Positions 1 through 7,243 are shown, numbered from the stretch's first letter. The stretch is DNA of 15,224 nt from JAGNZR01 sp051652785 (GCA_051652785.1 JBOFUX010000083.1:1-15224); one strand, 5' to 3'. The notes: generated from the letters alone by a model not told the origin. A program made the numbers and translations.

Positions 1-35
1 AGAACCAAAATACTGTAAGCATTAGCCGAAAGTGA
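1..35 (+). CDS. Possible 3' end of an unidentified upstream gene
   Basis: One forward frame is open from the left edge and ends at a TGA at 33-35, reading NQNTVSISRK. The alternating hydrophobic pattern would suit a terminal beta strand of an envelope or fimbrial protein, and the next gene is a chaperone-like beta domain. Only ten residues are visible, so the frame may be chance. The same bases hold an inverted repeat (1-9 with 38-46). Confidence 0.2.
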   Translation, partial: NQNTVSISRK

Positions 36-62
36 TGTTTGGTTCTTCTTAATAAAAAAAAT

Positions 63-446
63 ATGATAAAAAAAATATTTTATATATTAATCTTTATGTT
101 AAGTATAATAAGTTATTCATTTGAACTGGATAAGGTAGACTTTGATGAAAAGATAGAGAAAGGCAAAACAAAGTCAAAAGAATATACTATATATAATAGC
201 AGTAAAGATATAAAACAGTATGAAGTTTCAGTAGAAGGAAAACATCCGAATATAAAAATAACCCCATCAAAATTTACAGTTAAGCCAGCTAGTGAAAAGC
301 GAATAAAACTAGAGATAAAAGGAGAAGGAAAGAAAGGTGAAAATAGTTATTATTTAGTTTTTTCAGAAAGGAATTTATCAAAACAACGAGCAAATAAAAT
401 GATAATAAATAAAAAAATACGTATAAAACAAAAATATATAATGTAG
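63..446 (+). CDS. Secreted PapD-like (pilus chaperone N-domain) small protein, possibly truncated
   Basis: The protein is 127 aa from the ATG at 63. Residues 1-20 form a Lys-led hydrophobic signal peptide ending near SYSFE. The rest looks like one immunoglobulin-like beta sandwich: a segment around YTIYNSSKDIKQYEVSVE, then ITPSKFTVKPASEKRIKLEI, then GENSYYLVFSER. This order resembles the N-terminal domain of periplasmic pilus chaperones. Those are usually about 220-250 aa with two domains, so the second domain is absent. The frame is also open back to a TTG at 39, but that adds a charged stretch ahead of the signal peptide. No clear Shine-Dalgarno precedes 63, so coupling to an upstream gene is possible. 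Near the stop, a TATATA tract at 435-440 lies where removing two bases would extend the protein by NVGLRVIRK. Function is inferred from pattern only; the secreted beta-rich nature is firmer than the family. Confidence 0.55.
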   Translation: MIKKIFYILIFMLSIISYSFELDKVDFDEKIEKGKTKSKEYTIYNSSKDIKQYEVSVEGKHPNIKITPSKFTVKPASEKRIKLEIKGEGKKGENSYYLVFSERNLSKQRANKMIINKKIRIKQKYIM

Positions 447-484
447 GATTAAGAGTGATAAGAAAATAAAAATAAAAAATCAAG

Positions 485-518
485 AAGCTCTATCCTAATT
501 TAGGTATAGAGCTTTATT
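485..518 (+). terminator. Hairpin terminator after the PapD-like gene
   Basis: The arms AAGCTCTATCC (485-495) and GGTATAGAGCTT (503-514) pair over 11 bp with a single bulged T at 505 and a loop of about 7 nt, followed by the T-rich TATTGT. On the other strand the stem is followed by a T-rich stretch (complement of the A-rich 460-480), so it could act in both directions. Confidence 0.7.
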
Positions 519-580
519 GTAAATTAAATTTAAAAAAATAAGTATATTTAATAGTTTAGAGATTAGGAGGAATATAAAAT

Positions 581-1216
581 ATGATGAGAAAAATAGAGTT
601 AGAATCTTATGAAGAGTTTTATTTATCAAAAGAGAAAAAATTTATATTAAGAAAAGGAAAAGTAGTAGTAAGAAGTATAAAACTTAATGGTAAAGTAATA
701 AATAATAATATGTTTTTAGAAGAGGGGGAAATAATATTTGATTGTTTTAATTATTTTGAAAAAAATGAAAATATGAATATAAAAATAAAAGTTATAGCCC
801 TAGAAAATACAGTACTAGAAGAAATAACATTAAAAAAAAATAGCGATAAAGAAATATATAAAACAATGTTAATTCAGTTGATGAATAAAAATGCACTAGA
901 GGTAGAGGAACAATTATATACCCCAAAAGGAAGCATTTTAGCAATGTTAAAAAGGTATGCAAGTAATGATGGAATAATAAATAAAAAAAATATAAGACCA
1001 GATTTTTTTTATTTAGGAAAGACTCAATTCTATAAATTATATAAAATAATAAAAAATGAAGAATTTATAAAAGAAGAAGAAAAAAAAGTATATTTAAATA
1101 TTCAAAAAATTGATAGTTATTTGTTGGAATTGAAAAACATATCTGCTAATAAACGAAATATCAGTTATAAAAAAACAAACATAATGGCTATAAATAGCTT
1201 GACACATCCTTGTTGA
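581..1216 (+). CDS. Divergent Crp/Fnr-family-like transcription regulator
   Basis: The protein is 211 aa. A strong AGGAGG at 565-570 sits 10 nt before the chosen ATG at 581; a second ATG at 584 is possible. Residues about 15-83 look like the beta-roll effector domain of Crp/Fnr proteins: FILRKGKVVVRS, then an EEGEIIFD turn, then KVIALENTVLEEI, which leads into the long linking helix (86-110). Residues about 113-165 occupy the winged-helix position (GSILAMLKRYASNDG, then a helix around KTQFYKLYKIIKNEEFI), but the helix-turn-helix is poorly conserved. No cyclic-nucleotide-binding Arg/Glu signature or Fe-S cysteine cluster is visible, so any ligand is unknown. The gene stands alone between a terminator and the Wzz/kinase unit, and its last codons overlap that unit's likely promoter. 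A local regulator of that unit is a reasonable inference. A non-DNA-binding relative cannot be excluded. Confidence 0.55.
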   Translation: MMRKIELESYEEFYLSKEKKFILRKGKVVVRSIKLNGKVINNNMFLEEGEIIFDCFNYFEKNENMNIKIKVIALENTVLEEITLKKNSDKEIYKTMLIQLMNKNALEVEEQLYTPKGSILAMLKRYASNDGIINKKNIRPDFFYLGKTQFYKLYKIIKNEEFIKEEEKKVYLNIQKIDSYLLELKNISANKRNISYKKTNIMAINSLTHPC

Positions 1217-1232
1217 ATTGTTATTCTATAAT
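1199..1232 (+). promoter_or_regulatory. Candidate promoter of the Wzz/kinase/exporter unit
   Basis: A perfect TTGACA at 1199-1204 is followed after 17 bp by TATTCT (1222-1227), and after 22 bp by a perfect TATAAT (1227-1232). The first pair has ideal spacing with a weaker -10; the second has a perfect -10 but too long a spacer. The -35 lies inside the last codons of the regulator gene. It leaves a leader of about 45 nt before the Wzz start at 1284. Confidence 0.5.
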
Positions 1233-1283
1233 ATCATAAAAAAACATAAGTATTTTTATTTGTTTAAAAGGAGATTGAATTTT

Positions 1284-2099
1284 ATGTATAATAAACGGTA
1301 TATTGAAGATAATGAAGAGAATCAAGACGAAGAAATTGATATTATAGAACTTGTAATGATCGTTAGAAGGTACATTGTACTAATAATAAGCATTGTTTTT
1401 GTATCTATGCTAGCAGGAGGAATTTTTGCTCTAACTAGACAATTAGTTTATAAATCTAGTACTAAATTAATAGTATCCTCAGGGAACTATTATTCTGAAA
1501 AAAATTTAGAGGTTGCCGAGATTACAAAAAATCAACAATTAGTGGCAACTTACATTACTATAGCAAAAAGTTCTACAGTTTTAAATAAAATAATTAAGAA
1601 ACTTGACTTAGATATATCAGCAGTAGAATTAGAAAAAAAAATAAATTTTAAGGCAGTACCCTCAACAGAGATAATTGAAATTTTTTCTACAGATAAAAAT
1701 CCCAATGTGGCTATGAAAATAGCTAATGAAGCAGCTATTGAGTTTATGCTAAAGGGGAAAGAGGTAATGACTTTTCTTAACATAAGAGTAATAGAAGAAG
1801 CTGAAGTTCCTAAGGTCCCAGAATCTAGAAAAAGAGCTTTGATAATATTTATTTCAGGTATTTTAGGAATATCTTTAAGTTTAGGATTGGTAATATTAAT
1901 AGAACTATTATATTCAAAAATAAAAAATCCAAAAGACATAAAAAAAATTTTTGGTGTGGATATTTTAGCTTGTATACCCTTATACGAACAAATAGGAGAA
2001 ATTAGAGAACTTCATAAAAAAAATTTGATAAATAAGATAATTGAAAAAATAAAAAAAATTGAAGGAATAATAAAAAAAGTTGGTGAAAAAAAAAAATGA
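1284..2099 (+). CDS. Wzz/CpsC-like polysaccharide co-polymerase and BY-kinase activator
   Basis: The protein is 271 aa from the ATG at 1284, preceded by AAAAGGAG at 1266-1273. An upstream in-frame start at 1218 has no ribosome site and is not used here. An acidic N-terminus is followed by transmembrane helix 1 (about 30-50), an extracytoplasmic domain (51-184), the proline-containing VPKVPESRKR segment typical of the Wzz family, and transmembrane helix 2 (about 185-208). Residues 209-271 form a Lys-rich cytoplasmic tail. In Firmicute CapA/CapB-type systems the tail of such a protein activates a separate BY-kinase, and the kinase gene follows directly here (ATGA overlap). The family sets polymer chain length or organises export. 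The coding sequence ends in an A11 tract that also forms the kinase start. No polymerase or glycosyltransferase gene is nearby, so the polymer is unknown. Confidence 0.85.
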   Translation: MYNKRYIEDNEENQDEEIDIIELVMIVRRYIVLIISIVFVSMLAGGIFALTRQLVYKSSTKLIVSSGNYYSEKNLEVAEITKNQQLVATYITIAKSSTVLNKIIKKLDLDISAVELEKKINFKAVPSTEIIEIFSTDKNPNVAMKIANEAAIEFMLKGKEVMTFLNIRVIEEAEVPKVPESRKRALIIFISGILGISLSLGLVILIELLYSKIKNPKDIKKIFGVDILACIPLYEQIGEIRELHKKNLINKIIEKIKKIEGIIKKVGEKKK

Positions 2100-2818
2100 G
2101 TAAAAAAGAAAAAGTTAGCATTAGAAATTTATTTTTTAAAGATACTTTAGATGAACAAATTGCAGAAAATTTTAGATTACTTAGAACTAATTTACATTTT
2201 ATAGATAATAAACCCAATAGAGTAGTGGTTGTAACCTCTACAATACCTAAAGAAGGAAAAAGTTCAATAGCTTCAAATTACGCAATGTCTGAAGCTATCA
2301 CAGGAAAAAAAGTTTTAATAATAGATTGTGATATTAGAAGACCAAGAGTTCATACAACTTTCGGAACAAAAATAGAATTTGGACTTTCAGATGTATTAAC
2401 AGGAAAAAAAGAGGTTGAAGATGTTATCTTAAAAAATATAGAAAAGAATCTTGATTTGCTACCAACTAAGCATTTAAAGCACAATATCACAGAAATATTT
2501 TTAAGTAAAAAAATGGAAGAGACACTAGAAAAATTAAAACCTGTGTATGATATTATAATATTGGATACTTCACCATTAACAGTAGTAACAGATGCAGTTT
2601 TGCTAGCTGAGCACGCTGATGGAATAATATTAGTAGTAGGATATGGTTTAGTTACAAAGAAAGAGTTAGAGTATTCTAACTCTTTAATAAAAAGATCTAA
2701 GGCAAATCTTTATGGCGTCGTAATGAATAAAATTGATAAATCAGGGTATTCTTGTGGAAATCATGGAATGTACGATTACACACATAAATATTATGACGAT
2801 TATCTAAACGAAAAATAA
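2096..2818 (+). CDS. Bacterial tyrosine kinase (BY-kinase, CpsD/YwqD/Wzc-C type)
   Basis: The protein is 240 aa and lies in the cytoplasm, tethered through the preceding membrane protein. The ENFRLLRTNL segment (24-33) fits the ExxRxxR oligomerisation motif. Walker A is TIPKEGKSS (49-57), Walker A' is VLIIDCDIRRP (73-83) and Walker B is DIIILDTSP (152-160). The C-terminus carries a tyrosine cluster (Y218, Y226, Y228, Y232, Y233, Y236), the usual trans-autophosphorylation tail. This is the complete split-type kinase, equal to the C-terminal half of Wzc. Its ATG overlaps the TGA of the Wzz-like gene, and its start lies at the end of an A11 run, so translation is coupled. The phosphatase that would reverse it is encoded 24 nt downstream. 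The kinase assignment is firm; what it controls is not. Confidence 0.93.
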   Translation: MSKKEKVSIRNLFFKDTLDEQIAENFRLLRTNLHFIDNKPNRVVVVTSTIPKEGKSSIASNYAMSEAITGKKVLIIDCDIRRPRVHTTFGTKIEFGLSDVLTGKKEVEDVILKNIEKNLDLLPTKHLKHNITEIFLSKKMEETLEKLKPVYDIIILDTSPLTVVTDAVLLAEHADGIILVVGYGLVTKKELEYSNSLIKRSKANLYGVVMNKIDKSGYSCGNHGMYDYTHKYYDDYLNEK

Positions 2819-2842
2819 TAATAAAAGGAGAGAATGATAGTT

Positions 2843-3610
2843 ATGATAGATTTACACTCCCATATTCTTCCTTTTATAGATGATGGAGCTAAAAGTTTGG
2901 AAGAAAGTATAAAATTAGCAATAAGTGCAGAAAAAATGGGAATTACAGGAATTGCTTGTAGTTCCCATTTTATCTATGGAAAATATACTAATAAAAATTA
3001 TGAAAAAAAATTTATAAAATTAAATAAAGAGTTAAAAAAAAAAAAAATTAAAATAAAACTATATCGTGCAAATGAAATCATGCTTATTGATGAGAATATA
3101 GAAGAATTAAAAAAAAAAAAAATTAACACTTACAATAATACAAATTATATATTGATAGAATTAAAATTAAGTTCAATTTTTAAATATATTAATGAAAGGA
3201 TAAAAATTATTCAAGAATTAGGTTATATAGTAGTTTTAGCTCATATAGAGAGGTATGGGATGTTAACTATGAAAGAATTAATTAAATTGAAAGAAATGGG
3301 AGTTATATTTCAATTAAATATGAACTCGATAAAGAATCGATATAAAAAAATAGCGAAAAAATATTTAAAATATAATTTAATTGATATTATTGCAACTGAT
3401 ACACATAGAGCTATAGGACGAAATTATGAATTAAAAGAAGCTATTAAATCATTAAAAAAAATATTAGGAGAGAAAAAATTTAATGAATTAATTATAATAA
3501 ATCCTACAAAAATAATAAACGGTGAAAATTTTAAAAGATGGGAGAAAAAATATGAAAAAAAAAATATTTGTGTTAAATTTATTGATAAGTTCATTAATAT
3601 TTTCAGATGA
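2843..3610 (+). CDS. PHP-type protein tyrosine phosphatase (CpsB/YwqE family)
   Basis: The protein is 255 aa from the ATG at 2843, 12 nt after AAGGAG (2825-2830). The ATG at 2834 is only 3 nt from that site and adds MIV ahead of the family-typical MIDLHSH. Metal-binding residues are visible in order: H5 and H7 (DLHSHILP), D13/D14, H42 (SSHF), E78 (ANE), H134 (LAHIERY), and D186 with H188 (ATDTHR). These match the three-metal site of CpsB-type enzymes, which dephosphorylate the tyrosine tail of the partner BY-kinase. Two A14 tracts (3034-3047 and 3109-3122) each encode ELKKKKI. The last 27 or so residues, beyond the family's usual NPTKIINGE end, overlap the next gene by 59 nt and look like an added tail. 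Confidence in the family is high; activity depends on slippage-prone tracts staying in frame. Confidence 0.9.
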   Translation: MIDLHSHILPFIDDGAKSLEESIKLAISAEKMGITGIACSSHFIYGKYTNKNYEKKFIKLNKELKKKKIKIKLYRANEIMLIDENIEELKKKKINTYNNTNYILIELKLSSIFKYINERIKIIQELGYIVVLAHIERYGMLTMKELIKLKEMGVIFQLNMNSIKNRYKKIAKKYLKYNLIDIIATDTHRAIGRNYELKEAIKSLKKILGEKKFNELIIINPTKIINGENFKRWEKKYEKKNICVKFIDKFINIFR

Positions 3611-4799
3611 AATGACTTTTCAAGAAATGTTAACTCGATTAAAGAGTTCTAATTATGAAATAAAATCTCAAGAAAAATTGATAGAAATAAAAGAATTGGA
3701 TATTAATAAAAATTTCAAAAAAATTTTTCCAGGTTTAAATTTAGAAATAGATACAGAGATTTTGCAAAATAGAAAATATAAATATAGTAAAAATTTAGGA
3801 CCTCAAAGTATAAAAGCACCAATACTTCTATATTCTGGTGGTCGAGTTATAAATAATTATAAAAAAATTAAAAACATATATGGAATAGAACAACAAAATT
3901 TAAAATTAATAGAGTTAAAAGAAGAAATAAAAGCAATATCTCTTTATTTTGAAGTTCTGAATTTAAGTAAACAAATTGAGATAACAAAATTAGCAAAAGA
4001 AACCTTAGAAAAACAAAAATCAAGATTGAACATACTTTTTAAAAATAATAAAATGGTATCTAAAAATGAGCTATTAGAAGTGACTGCAGATATTATGAGT
4101 ATAAATTCAGAAATTTTAAGATATGAAAATGATAAAAGGGCTGCTAATGAAAAGTTATTTGTTTTATTGGATATGGATTTAGACTCTAATATAAAATTAA
4201 TAGAATTCAAAGAAAAAATAACAAATATATCAGATATAGATTTGAAGTCTGATTTAAGAAAAGCTAATGAAACAGGTATTCAAGCTAAGAAAAAAGATTT
4301 AGAAATAGATAATGCAAAATTAGATTATAAAATATCTAAAGCAGAATTTATGCCAACGTTAACAGTAACACCTAGATATATATTAGATAGTGATATTAAA
4401 TATGGAAATAAAAATCATAATGACTGGGGGATAGAAGTAGAGGCTTCTGTTAATATTTTTCAGTGGGGAGCGACTTTAAATAGTATTAATAGTTCTAAAA
4501 AAGCTGTTGAAAGAAGAGAAATGGAAAAGAATAATACTTTAAAAAATTTATCAACAGAAATAAAATCAAAGCATAGAGAAATTAATTTGTTATTTATGGA
4601 ACTTAAAATATCAAAAGAAAGATTAAAATTATTAGAAGAAAATCAAAAGATTCAAAATATAAGATTTAGAAATGGGATGTTAAGTTCTTTAGACTACTTA
4701 GAGAGTGTAAAACTTTTAAGAAAAGCAGAAGAAAAGTCCTATGGATTAAAAAAAGAGCAAATACTAGCTTTTAGAGAATATAATAATTTAATACAATAG
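3552..4799 (+). CDS. TolC-like outer-membrane efflux protein (OEP family)
   Basis: The protein is 415 aa from the ATG at 3552, with GGAG at 3541-3544 placed 7 nt before it. An in-frame ATG at 3522 would bury the signal peptide. Residues 1-18 are a signal peptide (MKKK, hydrophobic core, then SDE). Two OEP repeats follow, each with long amphipathic helices and a short strand-forming motif: LYSGGRV (93-99) and NIFQWG (301-306). The RFRNGMLSSLDYLES segment (371-385) matches the family's RxxxGxxSxxDxL motif. The length is that of typical TolC relatives. It should form a trimeric outer-membrane and periplasmic tunnel that docks with the adaptor encoded next. Its start lies inside the phosphatase gene, so the two are expressed together. 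A run of ten A begins right after the start codon. Confidence 0.92.
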   Translation: MKKKIFVLNLLISSLIFSDEMTFQEMLTRLKSSNYEIKSQEKLIEIKELDINKNFKKIFPGLNLEIDTEILQNRKYKYSKNLGPQSIKAPILLYSGGRVINNYKKIKNIYGIEQQNLKLIELKEEIKAISLYFEVLNLSKQIEITKLAKETLEKQKSRLNILFKNNKMVSKNELLEVTADIMSINSEILRYENDKRAANEKLFVLLDMDLDSNIKLIEFKEKITNISDIDLKSDLRKANETGIQAKKKDLEIDNAKLDYKISKAEFMPTLTVTPRYILDSDIKYGNKNHNDWGIEVEASVNIFQWGATLNSINSSKKAVERREMEKNNTLKNLSTEIKSKHREINLLFMELKISKERLKLLEENQKIQNIRFRNGMLSSLDYLESVKLLRKAEEKSYGLKKEQILAFREYNNLIQ

Positions 4800-4845
4800 T
4801 ATTATATAATTTTTGAATTTTATATTTAAAGGAGAAAAATTTAAA

Positions 4846-6042
4846 ATGATTAAAAAAAATAAAATAATTATAATTACAATTGTCTTTATAATAATATGTA
4901 TGATAGGTTTTTTAATGTATAAAAAAAATGAAAATTTGAAAATAATTGTAAAAACAGAAAGAATAAAAATTGGAACTTTAAATCAAAAAATAATTTTAGA
5001 AGGAATTGTAGTTCCAGAAAAACAAACTTCTATATTTGCAGCAGTACCTATTGGAGTAGATAAAGTATTAGTAACTCCAGGAATGATAGTGAAAGTGGCA
5101 ACTCCAATTTTTAATGTTACTGGAGAAACAAGAGTAGAAATGGAGAAACAATTAGAAAATATGAAAGTTGAAGTAAATACTTCAGAAGCCATGATATTAA
5201 CCTTAGCAAGAGAAGAGAAAAATTTGGGATATGAGTTAAAACTTTTACAGCAGCAGGTCAAAGTAAATAAAGAACTATTAAGTCAAGATGCAATATCTTC
5301 TATTGAAGTTTTCAAATCACAAACAATGGTAAATCGGGTAGAATCAAATTATAGTGATATAAAATCTAAGAAAAAAATAGAAAAGCAAAAATTTAAAATT
5401 TTATTAGAAAAACAAAAAGAATTAAAAAATAAATTAACAATAGTGGGCAACACATTTATAGCGCCAATAGATGGAATAATAACAGAAATAGCGGTAAAAG
5501 ATGGGAATATGATAAACAAAGGAGCTAAATTATTTACAATTTCAGAAGAAGGTAATTATAGAATAAAAATAGAAGCACCTCTACATATGGTTAATATATT
5601 AAAAGTCGGAGATATTGCTATTGTTAAAGATATTTCCAATGAAAATTCAAAAGAGTACGAAGGGGAGATTAGAGGAGTATCTTCAGTAGCTAGATTGGAT
5701 GAAAAACAAGAAAGAATTATAGATGTAGACGTAAAATTAAAAAATGGTATGGGGCTAAATCCTGGATTTTTAACTCAGGTAGAATTAAAGGTAGGTGGAA
5801 GTGCAAGTGCTAAATTAGTAGATTCTTTTTCTGTAGTAGAAGAAAATAGAGAATATTTTGTTTTTGTAGTGATAAACAATATTGCTGAAAAAATTCCTGT
5901 TAAAATTGGAATGAAAACAATTTCCAAATATGAAATATTAAATTTAGAAGTGGGAACAGAAATAATAGTTAATCCTTTTAAAGTAAAACAAGGTCAAAAA
6001 TTAAAGGTGAAAAATGACGGTAGAGATATATTTAGTAATTAA
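4846..6042 (+). CDS. HlyD/MacA-like periplasmic adaptor (membrane fusion protein)
   Basis: The protein is 398 aa from the ATG at 4846, 11 nt after AAAGGAG (4828-4834). Earlier in-frame codons from 4813 overlap that site and are dropped. Residues 5-24 form one transmembrane anchor. A first half lipoyl domain (about 45-95) is followed by an alpha-hairpin (about 95-200) and the second half lipoyl domain (FIAPIDGIITEIAVKDG at 204-220, then NKGAKLFTI). A beta-barrel (about 236-317) and a membrane-proximal domain (320-398) complete the fold. This is the RND/MacA-style layout that joins an inner-membrane ABC permease to a TolC-type channel, and both partners flank it. Its end overlaps the permease gene by 29 nt. 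The substrate cannot be read from the sequence. Confidence 0.9.
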   Translation: MIKKNKIIIITIVFIIICMIGFLMYKKNENLKIIVKTERIKIGTLNQKIILEGIVVPEKQTSIFAAVPIGVDKVLVTPGMIVKVATPIFNVTGETRVEMEKQLENMKVEVNTSEAMILTLAREEKNLGYELKLLQQQVKVNKELLSQDAISSIEVFKSQTMVNRVESNYSDIKSKKKIEKQKFKILLEKQKELKNKLTIVGNTFIAPIDGIITEIAVKDGNMINKGAKLFTISEEGNYRIKIEAPLHMVNILKVGDIAIVKDISNENSKEYEGEIRGVSSVARLDEKQERIIDVDVKLKNGMGLNPGFLTQVELKVGGSASAKLVDSFSVVEENREYFVFVVINNIAEKIPVKIGMKTISKYEILNLEVGTEIIVNPFKVKQGQKLKVKNDGRDIFSN

Positions 6043-7111
6043 AACTATTGTTAGAAATAAAGAGAAGAGTTTTTTTTCAATCTTAGGAATAACGCTATGT
6101 GTAGCGACGACAGTAGCAATTTTATCAATTTCTAGTGGTGGAAAATTAATAATTGAAAATGATCTATTGAGTATAGGTGAGAATAGAATAGTTGTGAGAG
6201 GAGTAGGAGCAAAATTAGAAGATTTAGATAATATTGAAAAAATGCCCTTTATAAAATATTCGGCTATTCAAGGAATGGGATATGAAGATACTAAAAATAA
6301 AATAATTATTTATGGAATTACAAATAAAATGTTTTTTTATAAAAAAATAGGCAATAGATTGGAAAAAAATGATATTTATTTAGAAAAATCTTTAGCTGAA
6401 AAAAAACATAAAAAAATTGGAGAAAAGTTTGAGATCAATATAAATGGTAGGAAAAAATGGTTAAATATTAGAGGTATTTATACTGACAAAAATCCTTTAC
6501 GTAAAGAAAAAAATAAAAATTATGCGATAGTTAATTTTAATACTTTAAAATTATATTCCACTTCAATAATAAAAAATGGAATTGTGATAACTTTAAATAA
6601 AGATGAAAACTTAAAAGAACTAACTCCTTTAATAATGTCACAATTAAAAAGAATAAATCCAAATGGAAAATATGAGTTAATAGAAGAGGGGAATCAAGCT
6701 GGAATAATTAGAAATATAAAAAAAAACCTTTCTTTATTTTTATCTTCTATCGGTGGAATTTCCTTAATTATAGGAGGAATTTCAATTAGTAATTTAATGA
6801 CAAATATAGTAAAAGAAAGAACTGGTTATATAGGGATATTAATGTCCATGGGTGCTAACAGTAAGAGAATATTTTTATTATTTTTAGTGGAGTCAGGACT
6901 TTTATCTATTATTGGAGGGTTTTTAGGAGTTATAATAGGAATTATAGTATCAATCATTGTTTCCAATATTATAAAAATACCAGCTATTTATAGTATAGAA
7001 AAAATATTAGTTGTATTAATCGTTTCAATAATTATGGGGATAGTATTTGGAGTAATACCCGCTAAAAAAGCTGCAAATATGAATGTTGTTGATGCTATGA
7101 AAGAAGTATAA
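6014..7111 (+). CDS. MacB/FtsX-family ABC transporter permease without its own ATPase
   Basis: The protein is 365 aa, starting at an ATG inside the adaptor gene with AGGTG just upstream. Four transmembrane helices are visible: about 20-41, 240-264, 286-318 and 330-350. A large periplasmic MacB-type domain lies between the first two. The cytoplasmic loop VKERTGYIGILMSMGAN (266-282) is the family's ERTxEIGxxxAxGA coupling motif, and the C-terminus has the usual PAKKAANMNVVDAM end. MacB itself carries an N-terminal ATPase domain; LolCDE- and YknXYZ-type systems use a separate subunit. Here no Walker-containing ABC ATPase lies in or next to the unit, so it must come from elsewhere in the genome or have been lost. 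With the adaptor and channel this should form a mechanotransmission-type exporter. Confidence 0.9.
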   Translation: MTVEIYLVIKTIVRNKEKSFFSILGITLCVATTVAILSISSGGKLIIENDLLSIGENRIVVRGVGAKLEDLDNIEKMPFIKYSAIQGMGYEDTKNKIIIYGITNKMFFYKKIGNRLEKNDIYLEKSLAEKKHKKIGEKFEININGRKKWLNIRGIYTDKNPLRKEKNKNYAIVNFNTLKLYSTSIIKNGIVITLNKDENLKELTPLIMSQLKRINPNGKYELIEEGNQAGIIRNIKKNLSLFLSSIGGISLIIGGISISNLMTNIVKERTGYIGILMSMGANSKRIFLLFLVESGLLSIIGGFLGVIIGIIVSIIVSNIIKIPAIYSIEKILVVLIVSIIMGIVFGVIPAKKAANMNVVDAMKEV

Positions 7112-7237
7112 TCCATTTAAAATAGAAAAATTAAGTGATGAAATTGATATTTGTAATAAAGCTAAAGAGATAATTAGTTTTTATAATTAATAATTATATT
7201 TTTTTATTTTAATAAAATAAAATTTATAAAAACATGT
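7112..7237 (+). other. A/T-only inverted repeats between the exporter unit and guaB
   Basis: Two pure A/T palindromes occur here: TATAATTA/TAATTATA (7182-7189 with 7191-7198), followed by seven T at 7199-7205, and TTTTATTTT/AAAATAAAA (7202-7210 with 7214-7222). They could give weak termination or act as an A/T-rich promoter-upstream region. Chance is possible in such DNA. The segment before them (7113-7187) is open in one frame without a start codon. Confidence 0.3.
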
Positions 7238-7243
7238 TATAAT
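7235..7243 (+). promoter_or_regulatory. Extended -10 promoter for guaB operon
   Basis: TG at 7235-7236, one spacer base, then a perfect TATAAT at 7238-7243 make a full extended -10 element. No good -35 is present 16-18 bp upstream, which is normal for this promoter type. The start of transcription would be near 7250, giving a leader of about 35 nt before guaB. Confidence 0.7.

Noticed and set aside
1550..1939. 129-codon minus-strand frame inside the Wzz-like gene
   Set aside because: It is antisense to a well-supported gene, without a ribosome site or family motif.
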